The notes: a model not told the origin generated them from the letters alone. DNA of 64,000 nucleotides from CAYLNL01 sp964385175 (GCA_964385175.1 CAYLNL010000012.1:1-64000); one strand, 5' to 3'. Positions 16,514 to 25,327 are shown, numbered from the stretch's first letter. Program-made: numbers and translations.

Positions 16514-17545
16514 TTATTTACCGCCTCTTCGGGTTCCCCCGGAACGGGTGGTAGAGGTAGTATTGCTGTTAGATGAATTAGAACTCCTATTGGAAGAAGG
16601 GGTGGCAGTAGTTCTGCGAGTGTTGTATGACGATGTGTTTTGGTTTTGCTGCGGTTGGCGGGAAGTAGAACTATTTGTAATGTTTCCCTGCTGGCTTTGA
16701 CGAGGGGTGTAGGATGATGAATTTTTAGAATAAGAAGTATAAGGGGCGGCTTTAGCTTCTTCACTATTAGAACCCCCGGTTCTAACATTATTATAATTAC
16801 CTGCGGTGGTATTATACCTGTTAGGGGTATTATCATTGTAATTACCAAATCTACCTCCTGGTCTTGGCGGGTGATTGTAGTTTCGGGGGGTGTTGTGATA
16901 CACGTAAGCATTCTTAACAGTGTAAGGAGAATAGATTATCCAGTTACCGGTATTCCAACCCCACGCAGGAGGGCAATAAAACCCAGTATTCCATCCCCAG
17001 TTAGAGCCCCAGTAAGGGCTATACCATCCACTTGCTGCCCAGCCCGCATTCCAACCCCAGTTAGAGCCATAGTAGGTATTCCATCCCCAGGTGGGTGTGT
17101 AAGGACCATAATAACCATAATAAGTATTCCATCCCCAGTAAGAAGGGCTGGCATACCAACCACCCCAGCCTCCTGAAGGAAATACATTTATAACTTGTGT
17201 ATTATTAGCACCCCATCCGGCATATTGAGGGTTATAACCATAATCGGGGCTACCATTAATAGTAGCTCCAACAGAAACGCTGGAATATGAATCTATATCG
17301 GTGAATACAGGGTTGCCGGCTGGCTCCTGGCTATATTCTTCTACTTTGCTGCCAAAATAATTTTTATAACCCACATTAGCAGGGTCACTATAGGTAACAA
17401 CGGGTTGCTGGTAAGCTTCTGCATCATTTGGTTCATCATCGTAATAAGAAACCTGCCGGTATGAAAAACAAGAGCTCATTATAAGAGCTGCTGGTAACAG
17501 GTAGAAGAATATACTGGTTAAAGGGAAGCCTACTTTTTTCATCAC
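16514..17545 (-). CDS. Trp/Tyr/Gly-rich repeat lipoprotein
   Basis: A 343-residue predicted lipoprotein: hydrophobic signal IFFYLLPAALIMSSC with the Cys at about 26. Residues about 115-205 are dominated by near-repeats of GWNTYYG and GSNWGWN, with matching imperfect repeats in the DNA at about 16960-17150. The C-terminal third is rich in Asn, Ser, Thr, Gln and Arg and looks disordered, ending in a Gly/Arg tail. I do not recognise a catalytic domain. Similar proteins are often found beside proS in flavobacteria. A structural or surface role is inference only. Confidence 0.75.
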   Translation of the reverse strand: MMKKVGFPLTSIFFYLLPAALIMSSCFSYRQVSYYDDEPNDAEAYQQPVVTYSDPANVGYKNYFGSKVEEYSQEPAGNPVFTDIDSYSSVSVGATINGSPDYGYNPQYAGWGANNTQVINVFPSGGWGGWYASPSYWGWNTYYGYYGPYTPTWGWNTYYGSNWGWNAGWAASGWYSPYWGSNWGWNTGFYCPPAWGWNTGNWIIYSPYTVKNAYVYHNTPRNYNHPPRPGGRFGNYNDNTPNRYNTTAGNYNNVRTGGSNSEEAKAAPYTSYSKNSSSYTPRQSQQGNITNSSTSRQPQQNQNTSSYNTRRTTATPSSNRSSNSSNSNTTSTTRSGGTRRGGK

Positions 17546-17557
17546 CGTGAGATTTTA

Positions 17558-17588
17558 TTGTTCAACACTACAAAAATAACTAATTTTG
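17558..17588. promoter_or_regulatory. Divergent promoters for proS and the repeat lipoprotein
   Basis: For proS (+): TTG at 17558-17560, 20-base spacer, TAATTTTG at 17581-17588. For the lipoprotein (-): CAAAAATA at 17571-17578 reads TATTTTTG on the minus strand. The two -7 boxes are only 2 bases apart, so polymerases at the two promoters should compete. Confidence 0.65.
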
Positions 17589-17642
17589 TACAAACTTTTA
17601 TACTTATAAAAGTATATCAACATTTATGCCGAATTAGTGAAA

Positions 17643-19118
17643 ATGAGTAAGAATTTAACCAAACAAAGTGAAGACTATTCCAACTGGTATAATGAACTGG
17701 TTGTAAAAGCCGATTTAGCTGAAAACTCCGGGGTTAGAGGGTGCATGGTTATTAAACCCTATGGCTATGCCATCTGGGAAAAAATGCAGGCAGCCTTAGA
17801 TAAGATGTTTAAGGAAACCGGCCATCAGAATGCGTATTTCCCTCTTTTTATCCCAAAATCTTATTTTAGCAAAGAAGCAAGTCATGTAGAAGGCTTTGCC
17901 AAAGAATGTGCTATTGTTACTCACTATCGGCTTAAAACTTCTCCCGATGGTAAAGGGGTTATCGTAGATCCGGATGCTAAACTGGAAGAGGAACTCATTG
18001 TTCGGCCCACTTCTGAAACCATTATCTGGGATACCTATCGTAAGTGGGTACAATCATACAGAGATTTGCCTATTCTCATCAACCAGTGGGCTAACGTGGT
18101 GCGCTGGGAAATGCGCACGCGGTTATTTCTCCGCACCGCCGAGTTTTTATGGCAGGAAGGGCACACCGCCCATGCTACGAAAGAAGAAGCGGTAGCTGAA
18201 ACCGAACAGATGATAGAGGTATATACCCGTTTTGCAGAAGATTTTATGGCGATGCCGGTTATAAAAGGTATAAAAACCCAAAGTGAGCGGTTTGCCGGCG
18301 CCGAAGAAACGTATTGTATTGAAGCTTTAATGCAAGATGGTAAAGCTCTTCAGGCAGGCACGTCTCATTTTTTAGGACAAAATTTTGCAAAAGCTTTTGA
18401 CGTGAAATTTTTGAGTAAAGAAGGAAAACAAGAATATGTGTGGGCTACTTCGTGGGGGGTTTCCACGCGCCTTATAGGAGCGCTTATCATGGCGCATTCA
18501 GACGATAACGGGCTGGTGCTTCCTCCTGCATTAGCGCCTACCCAGGTAGTTGTTATTCCTATATATAGGAATGAGGAAGAATTGCGGGCGGTTTCTGAAA
18601 AAGTGAAAAGTATTATGGAGGCGCTTAAAAATGAAGGGATTAGCGTTATATATGACGATGATGATGCCCATAAGCCCGGTTGGAAATTTAATGAATATGA
18701 ACTAAAGGGAGTGCCTATACGATTGGCAATGGGACCGCGGGATGTGAATAATAATACCCTTGAGATGGCGCGCCGGGATACGTTGGAAAAAACGTTGATT
18801 CCTATTGATAGTATTGTTTCTGCGGTTAAAACCACTCTCACCTCCATACAGGAAAATCTCTACCAACGAGCGTTGCACTACCGTGAAGCAAACACACATC
18901 GCATAGATTCATGGGATGCTTTCCAGGAAGTATTGGAAACCAAAGGCGGCTTTGTATTGGCGCACTGGGATGGCACTGCCGCTACCGAAGAAAAGATAAA
19001 AGAACTCACCAAAGCTACTATTCGCTGTATTCCTATGGGCGGAGAGGAGGAAGAAGGATTTTGTATATATAGCAAACATCCTTCTAAAAAACGAGTTCTG
19101 TTTGCTAAAGCATATTAA
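17643..19118 (+). CDS. proS: Prolyl-tRNA synthetase (archaeal/eukaryotic type)
   Basis: A class II aminoacyl-tRNA synthetase that charges tRNA-Pro. The 491-residue protein is the short form without the bacterial editing insertion. Motif 2 region WEMRTRLFLRTAEFLWQEGHTAH is clear, as are GVRGCMVIKPYGYAIWE near the start and the anticodon-binding domain after about 290 (TQVVVIPIYR). The C-terminal zinc-like domain ends in the conserved Tyr (KAY). I use ATG 17643; an in-frame GTG at 17637 is less likely. The gene is followed by two tRNA-Glu genes. Confidence 0.96.
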   Translation: MSKNLTKQSEDYSNWYNELVVKADLAENSGVRGCMVIKPYGYAIWEKMQAALDKMFKETGHQNAYFPLFIPKSYFSKEASHVEGFAKECAIVTHYRLKTSPDGKGVIVDPDAKLEEELIVRPTSETIIWDTYRKWVQSYRDLPILINQWANVVRWEMRTRLFLRTAEFLWQEGHTAHATKEEAVAETEQMIEVYTRFAEDFMAMPVIKGIKTQSERFAGAEETYCIEALMQDGKALQAGTSHFLGQNFAKAFDVKFLSKEGKQEYVWATSWGVSTRLIGALIMAHSDDNGLVLPPALAPTQVVVIPIYRNEEELRAVSEKVKSIMEALKNEGISVIYDDDDAHKPGWKFNEYELKGVPIRLAMGPRDVNNNTLEMARRDTLEKTLIPIDSIVSAVKTTLTSIQENLYQRALHYREANTHRIDSWDAFQEVLETKGGFVLAHWDGTAATEEKIKELTKATIRCIPMGGEEEEGFCIYSKHPSKKRVLFAKAY

Positions 19119-19147
19119 AAAATCGCCTCAAAAATACCCTTTCAAAG

Positions 19148-19178
19148 TTTGCAGCATATAAAAATAGTTGTATTTTTG
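19148..19178 (+). promoter_or_regulatory. Promoter of the tRNA-Glu/rpsT cluster
   Basis: TTTG at 19148-19151, a 19-base spacer and TATTTTTG at 19171-19178. It is one of the best Bacteroidota housekeeping promoter matches in the window, 16 bases upstream of the first tRNA-Glu. Confidence 0.8.
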
Positions 19179-19193
19179 CAGCCCTAAGTTTTC

Positions 19194-19265
19194 GGCCCGT
19201 TCGTCTAGGGGTTAGGACGCCAGGTTTTCATCCTGGTAACAGGGGTTCGATTCCCCTACGGGCTA
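19194..19265 (+). tRNA. tRNA-Glu (TTC)
   Basis: Cloverleaf: acceptor GGCCCGT pairs with ACGGGCT (the first pair is G-T), anticodon stem CCAGG/CCTGG with loop TTTTCAT giving anticodon TTC, and T-arm AGGGG TTCGATT CCCCT. Length is 72 with discriminator A; CCA is not encoded. Confidence 0.95.
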
Positions 19266-19272
19266 CGAGGCT

Positions 19273-19318
19273 AATTTAGAATTATGAATGCAGAATTATG
19301 AATTTATAATTCTAAATT
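19273..19318. repeat. Inverted and direct repeats between the tRNA genes
   Basis: A perfect 12-bp inverted repeat, AATTTAGAATTA (19273-19284) and TAATTCTAAATT (19307-19318), encloses two direct copies of AGAATTATGAAT at 19278-19289 and 19292-19303. The spacer between the two tRNAs could fold into a hairpin that serves as a processing signal. Confidence 0.6.
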
Positions 19319-19326
19319 GACATAAT

Positions 19327-19398
19327 GGCCCGTTCGTCTAGGGGTTAGGACGCCAGGTTTTCATCCTGGTAACAGGGGTTCGATTCCCCTACGGGCTA
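19327..19398 (+). tRNA. tRNA-Glu (TTC), second identical copy
   Basis: All 72 bases are identical to the copy at 19194-19265. CCA is not encoded. It ends 31 bases before rpsT. Confidence 0.95.
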
Positions 19399-19429
19399 CG
19401 AATTTAATTATATTAAAAAACTAAAAAGC

Positions 19430-19684
19430 ATGGCAAACCATAAGTCAGCATTAAAAAGAATACGAAGAAATGAAGTCGCCCGTATGCGAAACAAATATCA
19501 ACATAAAACTGTTCGCAACGCCGTGAAAAAACTCCGTAATACAACCGATAAAAAAGAAGCCGAAACGTTATTGCCCCTTGTGGTGAGTATGATAGATAAA
19601 TTGGCTAAGAAACAAGTAATTCACTTCAATAAAGCCGCTAACCTCAAAAGCGGGCTGATGAAACAAGTGGCTGCCCTGGCATAG
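19430..19684 (+). CDS. rpsT: 30S ribosomal protein S20
   Basis: An 84-residue, strongly basic helical protein that binds the 5' domain of 16S rRNA early in 30S assembly. It begins MANHKSALKRIRRNEVARMRNKYQHKT, the family signature, and ends in the usual Ala-rich helix. Only 31 bases follow the second tRNA-Glu and no separate promoter is evident, so it may be transcribed with the tRNAs. A strong terminator follows. Confidence 0.97.
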   Translation: MANHKSALKRIRRNEVARMRNKYQHKTVRNAVKKLRNTTDKKEAETLLPLVVSMIDKLAKKQVIHFNKAANLKSGLMKQVAALA

Positions 19685-19707
19685 ACAATACTGTATGTAC
19701 ATATTAA

Positions 19708-19745
19708 AAAAACGCATGGAGAAACGTATCTTTCCATGCGTTTTT
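19708..19745 (+). terminator. Rho-independent terminator after rpsT
   Basis: Perfect 13-bp stem AAAAACGCATGGA (19708-19720) and TCCATGCGTTTTT (19733-19745) with a 12-base loop. The A/T ends of the stem make it usable on either strand. Confidence 0.85.
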
Positions 19746-19830
19746 CATTTAATAATCTATCATAAACAGGTAATGCACTTTATTTTAAGAGTTACACCGA
19801 AAAATTTTTGCTAACTTTGACAAGTAAATT

Positions 19831-20970
19831 ATGGCCTACGAATCGGTAGATAAACTACAAAGAGTATTAGCAGATGAGGTTTTCAATCATACAAAAGACC
19901 CGAAAAAAGCTGCCGGAAGAGCTTTGGGGACATTAGTTGAAATTATTACCTACTACTTGCTTAAAACTTGGGGGCTTAACAACCAGATTTCCATTGAGCG
20001 TGGGCTCGAAGAATATGGTAATCCTGACATTACCCATAATATTGAATATTCTCTCCACCCAATAATTCGTACCTCAACTGTAACGGTTCACAAGTCAGCC
20101 AAATCAATAACTGCTAACACAATTTTAAAAGCGCTTGAAGCAGCAAATTTTGATTTAGAAGGGCTTGAAAGAAAATCAAACTATCTTTTAAGTAATGGTA
20201 TATTACGAAATGCCTGCACGATTGCCACTTCCAAAAATTCTTTTTTGCTAACAAGTATCAAATCCGACAATGGAGATGATTTGGAATTGAACATTTACGA
20301 GCAAAGTAAAAAGCCGTATGCAATTTTTGAATGTAAGCGAGTTGGGGTTGAGGAAGGAATGAGCAAAGGACCCCAAACCATTGAGAAAGCCAAGCAAGGC
20401 GCTTATGTTGCTAAAACTGCATCATCACTTCAAAAAATTAGGACAGACAAAGGAGAGTTATACGGCATCATTTACAAAAGCAATGGCGCTTATGTTATGA
20501 AGCCGTTTGTGGAACTGATGGAGGAAGTAATCTACTCAAACGACAAAGAACTTTTAAGGCGTTTTATTTTGACAGTTGGTGTGGTGAGCAATCACGGCAA
20601 CTGGTTTACTTCAGAAAATCCGAACAAAGAATTAAAGGTTTTAGCTCAATCCTATGATTGGCTCCTTTTTTTAACTGACATTGGACTCTCAGAATTTATT
20701 GACCACCTTTTATTCAACCCTAAGAAGGAACAGAAACCTATCCGAGATACTTTCCTTTCAAGTTACACTCAAAGCAAAAAGAAAAATCAGTTTACCAAAG
20801 TTCAAATGAACTTAGAAGCAGATAGAATCTTGCTTGACTATTTTAACACCCATTTAAAGACTGTTGAAGGCTGGTTCAATATCATTTCACCGAGAGAGAA
20901 GAATCTTTCAATATTGAAAGATGAACTCAAAGAATTGAAAAACAAAAACTGGGTAACCATACTAAAATGA
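19831..20970 (+). CDS. Putative type II restriction endonuclease
   Basis: A 379-residue protein overlapping the start of a DNA adenine methyltransferase gene by ATGA, which is the main reason to call it the cognate nuclease. Residues about 160-170 read AIFECKRVGVEEG. The E-C-K, with an acidic residue upstream (D in GNPDI, about 69), is compatible with a PD-(D/E)XK core. I cannot assign it to a named restriction family or a recognition site. Codon and base use are more AT-rich than the flanking housekeeping genes, consistent with transfer. A -7 element, TAACTTTG, lies at 19812-19819, so the leader is very short. Confidence 0.65.
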   Translation: MAYESVDKLQRVLADEVFNHTKDPKKAAGRALGTLVEIITYYLLKTWGLNNQISIERGLEEYGNPDITHNIEYSLHPIIRTSTVTVHKSAKSITANTILKALEAANFDLEGLERKSNYLLSNGILRNACTIATSKNSFLLTSIKSDNGDDLELNIYEQSKKPYAIFECKRVGVEEGMSKGPQTIEKAKQGAYVAKTASSLQKIRTDKGELYGIIYKSNGAYVMKPFVELMEEVIYSNDKELLRRFILTVGVVSNHGNWFTSENPNKELKVLAQSYDWLLFLTDIGLSEFIDHLLFNPKKEQKPIRDTFLSSYTQSKKKNQFTKVQMNLEADRILLDYFNTHLKTVEGWFNIISPREKNLSILKDELKELKNKNWVTILK

Positions 20971-21551
20971 GTGCAGGAAGAACCATAAATACGTTAAGTC
21001 AGAGTTGGGGAACACCACACAAATATGTGAAGGCGGTAAAAGAAGTATTTGGCGGATACATTGACCTTGACCCTTGTTCAAATGAGTTTTCAGTTGTTCA
21101 TGCTCAAACAGAATATCATTTACCCCAACATGATGGGCTGAAAGAAAGCTGGGATTTCCCAACCATCTATGTAAACCCCCCTTATGGTATTGACAAAGAG
21201 AGAGGCACAACAATTAAGAACTGGCTGGCAAAATGTGCCTATGCTTATGAAGAATATGGCTCACAGGTGTTGGCGCTTGTGCCAATAGCCGCAAACACTG
21301 CTCATTGGAAAAAATATGTTTTCACCAAAGCAAAATCAATTTGCTTTCTCTATGACACCCGGCTTCGCTTTTTAGAGAATGGACAAGACACAGGCAAAGG
21401 AGCCCCGATGGCTTGTGCTATGGTTTATTGGGGCGACAATCCCCACAGATTTTATGAAGTATTTATTGAGTATGGAGCAGTCGTAGATATTTCAAATTTA
21501 ATAGGCGAACATATTGGAATAGATAGACACAAACTCAAGTTATTTCACTAA
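20967..21551 (+). CDS. DNA N6-adenine methyltransferase (phage Dam-like)
   Basis: A 194-residue protein with the pattern of the phage-type DNA N-6-adenine methyltransferase family (PF05869). An early WGTPHKYVKAV is followed by IDLDPCSN near residue 32, the catalytic NPPYG near 69, and RLRFLENGQDTGKGAPM in the C-terminal half. It should protect host DNA against the upstream nuclease. It overlaps that gene by 4 bases, with nuclease first and methylase second. That order raises the question of how the methylase gains a head start when the locus enters a new cell. Confidence 0.85.
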   Translation: MSAGRTINTLSQSWGTPHKYVKAVKEVFGGYIDLDPCSNEFSVVHAQTEYHLPQHDGLKESWDFPTIYVNPPYGIDKERGTTIKNWLAKCAYAYEEYGSQVLALVPIAANTAHWKKYVFTKAKSICFLYDTRLRFLENGQDTGKGAPMACAMVYWGDNPHRFYEVFIEYGAVVDISNLIGEHIGIDRHKLKLFH

Positions 21552-21605
21552 CAATATAATATCAGGGCAAAAAACAACATCTTAAAAACCTTGCCTCAAA
21601 GAATA

Positions 21606-22157
21606 TTAAAAAACAATCGGCACCTCTACCCGTACCGTATCCCATCCTAATACCAGATATATCTCCTTTTCTCCCTGTTTAAACCCTATTGAAAAAGCCT
21701 CCAGCGACTCTGCACCCTGCTTCACCGGCACACTCACCCGTGCAACATCGTTTTTTTCATTATAAGAATAAGCCCCCCACACATCCAAATCACTATTTAA
21801 AATAAATACCCACTCATTTTTCCCGGGAATGGTAAACAAACTGTAGGTTCCTGCTTTTATAGGCATATTACCAAATCTTACATCTTTATAAAACCGGATT
21901 TCAGTCGCCTCATTAGCCCCTGTTCGCCACACCTTACCATACGGAGTCAATTCATCACTCAAACTCCTCCCTTTACGTTGAGGTCGCCCATAGAGCACCT
22001 TCACCAAAGGAGGTGCGCTCCTTTCAGTTCTATAATACACAATATCGTGCGGGCTTTTATCCAGGTCGCTGAATTTTTGGGCGGTGGCTGTTTCCAACCC
22101 AACTACAATAAACAATCCTGCAAGAGACAGGAGCAAATAAAAGTTATTAATTTTCAT
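21606..22157 (-). CDS. DUF2911-family secreted protein
   Basis: A 183-residue protein with a signal peptide (LLLSLAGLFIVVGLETATAQ) and a DUF2911 domain. Recognisable segments are VKVLYGRPQRKGRSL, LTPYGKVWRTGANEATEI, IKAGTYSLFTIPGKNEW and the closing YLVLGWDTVRVEVPI. DUF2911 proteins are common in Bacteroidota and have no established function; a beta-rich periplasmic fold is expected. A -7 box (TATTTTTG on the minus strand, 22184-22191) lies upstream. It converges with the R-M locus. Confidence 0.85.
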   Translation of the reverse strand: MKINNFYLLLSLAGLFIVVGLETATAQKFSDLDKSPHDIVYYRTERSAPPLVKVLYGRPQRKGRSLSDELTPYGKVWRTGANEATEIRFYKDVRFGNMPIKAGTYSLFTIPGKNEWVFILNSDLDVWGAYSYNEKNDVARVSVPVKQGAESLEAFSIGFKQGEKEIYLVLGWDTVRVEVPIVF

Positions 22158-22339
22158 ACATCAAATAATTTAAAACTGCTCACAAAAATAAACACCTAAT
22201 TTCATTTTAGCACTATCCTTTCAAAACAATAATAACTTATAGATTAACACATTTCAACTCTATTTTCCTACTCCCTTATTTTATATTATAACCTATTATT
22301 AATTTATAAATATAAATTTAAATCTATTATACAAATCTA

Positions 22340-22370
22340 TTTGTAATATCACATATAAATTTCATATTTG
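22340..22370 (+). promoter_or_regulatory. asnB promoter
   Basis: TTTG at 22340-22343, a 19-base spacer and CATATTTG at 22363-22370 (one mismatch in the -7 box). It sits in a very AT-rich gap, about 33 bases ahead of the asnB ATG. Confidence 0.6.
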
Positions 22371-22403
22371 CACATCATTTTATAATTTAAAAATACAATA
22401 CCT

Positions 22404-24029
22404 ATGTGCGGAATAGTAGCGGTTATTAAGAAATCTACCCAAGGAGAAACAACCCCTCCTTTAGATATTGCAAAGATACAAGCCCTGTCTAAGCGAATGA
22501 GCCACCGTGGCCCCGATGAAAGCGATTTGCATGTTACCGAAAAAGGGCATCTTCTCAGTCATGAGCGTCTCTCTATCGTGGACCTCTACACGGGAAAACA
22601 ACCCATTCAGGGCACCGGCAACGCCTGGATGGTTCACAATGGCGAAATATACAACCACCAATTGTTGCGCAATACTATCCTGAAACATCATACCTTCCGA
22701 ACCACCTCCGACTCAGAGGTAATTGTACATTTGTATGAAGAGTTTGGCTATGATTTTTGCGATAAATTAGATGGCATTTTCGCTTTTGTAGTGATAGACG
22801 GCGATGATTTTATGGCTGGGAGAGACCCCATAGGCGTGAAACCCCTCTACTATGGCGCCGATGCAGAAGGTAACCTCTATTTCGCTTCTGAAATGAAAGT
22901 CATTGTAGATTCGTGCGAATGGATGGAAGCCTTTCCTCCCGGGCATTACTATACCCCCAAAACAGGCTTGGTGCGGTATTATCAACCCACCTGGTTTAAC
23001 CCTGCAACTGCCACCCATGAGGTAAACCTTGCAACGCTTCGTGAAACTCTTATAGCCGCCACTAAAAAACGCCTTATGAGCGATGTACCCTTAGGAGTTC
23101 TTCTTTCCGGCGGGCTCGATTCTTCCCTCATTTCCTCCATTGTAAAGCGCTTTATGGATGAAACAGAAACACCCCTCCCTTCTTTTTCTATAGGGTTAGA
23201 TAAGAACGCTCCCGATTTAGTAGCCGCCCGTAAAGTAGCTGCCTACCTGGGCACCCAGCACCACGAATATTACTTTACAGTAGAACAAGGAATTAAAAAC
23301 TTAGAAAAACTTATCTGGCACCTGGAAAGTTATGATATTACTACCATTCGCGCCAGCACCCCCATGTATTTTATGAGCGATTATATAACCCGCACCGGCG
23401 TGAAAACCGTATTGAGCGGGGAAGGAGCCGATGAAATTTTTGGAGGCTATCTCTACTTTAGAAATGCCCCTTCTTTAGAAGATTTTCAAAAAGAAACTAT
23501 AGACCGCGTGCAAAAACTTGCCACCGCAGATTGCTTGCGCGCCGATAAATCTACCATGGCGCATAGTTTAGAAGTGAGAGTTCCTTTTTTAGACAAGGCG
23601 TTCCTCCAGGTAGCCATGACTGTAAAGCCTATTTATAAAACCCCCCAAAACTATGACGGTATTGAAAAATATATCCTCCGAAAAGCTTTTGATACCCCCG
23701 AGCGCCCTTTCTTGCCCCATGAGATACTTTGGAGACAAAAAGAGCAGTTTAGCGATGGCGTAGGATATACCTGGATAGACCAACTCGTGGAATATTGCAC
23801 TGCGCAAGTAACCGATGAGCAAATGGCTGGCGCGGCAGAAAAATATCCTATAAACACCCCCGCTACTAAAGAAGCCTACTACATGCGTGAAATTTTTCAC
23901 CGGTATTTTCCCCAGGAAACCGCCGCCCGAACTGTAAAAAAATGGATTCCCAAATGGCAGGAAAACCAAGACCCGAGCGGCAGGGCAAATACTGCTCACC
24001 TAAAAGCCTCCTCGGTCCCGGTTTCCTAA
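22404..24029 (+). CDS. asnB: Asparagine synthase B (glutamine-hydrolysing)
   Basis: AsnB makes asparagine from aspartate, glutamine and ATP. The 541-residue sequence starts MCGIVAV, exposing the catalytic Cys2 of the class II glutaminase after Met removal. The glutaminase half includes RMSHRGPDESD and VHNGEIYNH. The synthetase half has the PP-loop SGGLDSS at about 236-242 and VLSGEGADEIFGGY. Length and domain order match E. coli AsnB. It stands alone with its own promoter. Confidence 0.97.
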   Translation: MCGIVAVIKKSTQGETTPPLDIAKIQALSKRMSHRGPDESDLHVTEKGHLLSHERLSIVDLYTGKQPIQGTGNAWMVHNGEIYNHQLLRNTILKHHTFRTTSDSEVIVHLYEEFGYDFCDKLDGIFAFVVIDGDDFMAGRDPIGVKPLYYGADAEGNLYFASEMKVIVDSCEWMEAFPPGHYYTPKTGLVRYYQPTWFNPATATHEVNLATLRETLIAATKKRLMSDVPLGVLLSGGLDSSLISSIVKRFMDETETPLPSFSIGLDKNAPDLVAARKVAAYLGTQHHEYYFTVEQGIKNLEKLIWHLESYDITTIRASTPMYFMSDYITRTGVKTVLSGEGADEIFGGYLYFRNAPSLEDFQKETIDRVQKLATADCLRADKSTMAHSLEVRVPFLDKAFLQVAMTVKPIYKTPQNYDGIEKYILRKAFDTPERPFLPHEILWRQKEQFSDGVGYTWIDQLVEYCTAQVTDEQMAGAAEKYPINTPATKEAYYMREIFHRYFPQETAARTVKKWIPKWQENQDPSGRANTAHLKASSVPVS

Positions 24030-24163
24030 CATATAAAACTGCCAAACAACCGGCGCTTTGTACTAATTTTGGAGAGTGATTTTAGATAAGAGAACAGAAG
24101 ACCATAAAATGCTTCCCTTTTCTAATTATCTGGAATATTCGCTTAAAAAACGCGGTACATGTC

Positions 24164-25195
24164 ATGCACTTAAAAAACTATAACTATCTAATAGCTCTTG
24201 CAGTTATAACCTGTTTAGTTCCGCTCTCCTGTCGCAAAACGGGCGAAGCTCTTATCATAGAGCAGGGAGTTACCCAGGGAACCACTTATATGGTGAAATA
24301 TGAAACGCCTCCTAGGCCCCATTCTTTGCAGCCCGTTTTTCAGTTACTTTTAGACAGTATAGACCAATCCATGTCCACCTATCTCCCCGGCTCTGCCATT
24401 TCTCGCATCAACAAAGGTGACGAAACGGTTAGAATAGACCCACATTTTGAAAAAGTATATGAAAAAGCAAGGGAAGTATGGGAAAAAACCGATGGGCGAT
24501 TTGACCCTACTGTAGGCGAACTGGTAAACGCATGGGGCTTTGGGAATAGCGCCTCTTTAAAAAACCTTAGCCCGCAGCAAGTAGATAGCTTGTTACAATT
24601 TACCGGGTTTGAGAAAATTTCTCTTTCTGCCGATGGGCACCTCAAAAAGCAAAACCCTTCTGTTTGGTTAGATTTTAATGCCCTGGCGCAAGGCTATACA
24701 GTAGATTTATTGAGTGGAGAACTCTTTCGGCAAGGCATTGAAAATTATTTAGTGGAAATTGGAGGAGAAGTTTTTGCAAAAGGAACTAACCCAACCACCG
24801 GTAAAGATTGGGTGGTGGGGATAGACAACCCTCTCCAGGCCCCCGGGAAACGCACCTTTGCTGCAAAAGTGAAACTAAAAAACAGCGCCTTGGCCACCAG
24901 TGGCTCATACCGGAAAGTTAAAGTAGATGAGCGAACCGGCAGGCGCTATACCCATATTATTAACCCTAAAACAGGCTACCCGGTAGAAAACAATGTGCTG
25001 AGCGTTTCGGTAATAGCCCCCACCTGCATGGAGGCAGATGCCTACGCTACCGCTTTTATGCTAACGCCTTTAACCGATTTTGAAAACCTCCTGGCGAAGC
25101 TGCAAAATATGGAAGTGTATGCCATATATACAGGTGAGCAGGGAGAACTAAAAACCTATATAACCAAAGGCTTTGCAGCATTGTTAGTAAAATAA
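24164..25195 (+). CDS. apbE: FAD:protein FMN transferase (ApbE-like lipoprotein)
   Basis: ApbE attaches FMN through a phosphoester bond to Thr/Ser of target flavoproteins such as Na+-NQR and RNF subunits. The 343-residue product has a lipobox (LVPLSC, Cys about 23). It also has the family segments QGTTYMVKYE, MSTYLPGSAISRIN, DPTVGELVNAWGFG, WLDFNALAQGYTVD, LVEIGGEVFAKG and the metal-site region ATSGSYRK/YTHIINPKTGYP. It would act on the periplasmic face. No Nqr genes are in the window. TAATTTTG at 24064-24071 is a plausible -7 element. Confidence 0.93.
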   Translation: MHLKNYNYLIALAVITCLVPLSCRKTGEALIIEQGVTQGTTYMVKYETPPRPHSLQPVFQLLLDSIDQSMSTYLPGSAISRINKGDETVRIDPHFEKVYEKAREVWEKTDGRFDPTVGELVNAWGFGNSASLKNLSPQQVDSLLQFTGFEKISLSADGHLKKQNPSVWLDFNALAQGYTVDLLSGELFRQGIENYLVEIGGEVFAKGTNPTTGKDWVVGIDNPLQAPGKRTFAAKVKLKNSALATSGSYRKVKVDERTGRRYTHIINPKTGYPVENNVLSVSVIAPTCMEADAYATAFMLTPLTDFENLLAKLQNMEVYAIYTGEQGELKTYITKGFAALLVK

Positions 25196-25327
25196 AAAAT
25201 TGGCGTTGTTTACTCCATTCAGAGCTATTTTAGCGCTCTAAACACTGTTGAGCAGCCTCATCGTATGCAGGTTCATAAATAAAAACTAAAGACCATCTAC
25301 TAAACCCGGAAAATCCAGCTATTTCTG

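Noticed and set aside
16498..17187. Long open frames on both strands inside the Trp/Tyr-rich lipoprotein gene
   Set aside because: They arise from the repetitive codons of the real gene; their products are low-complexity Pro/Thr/Ile strings with no signal or start context.
19194..19830. tRNA-Glu as an attachment site for an integrated element carrying the first R-M locus
   Set aside because: No integrase gene and no repeat of the tRNA 3' end were found beyond rpsT; the second tRNA copy is complete and stays with rpsT.
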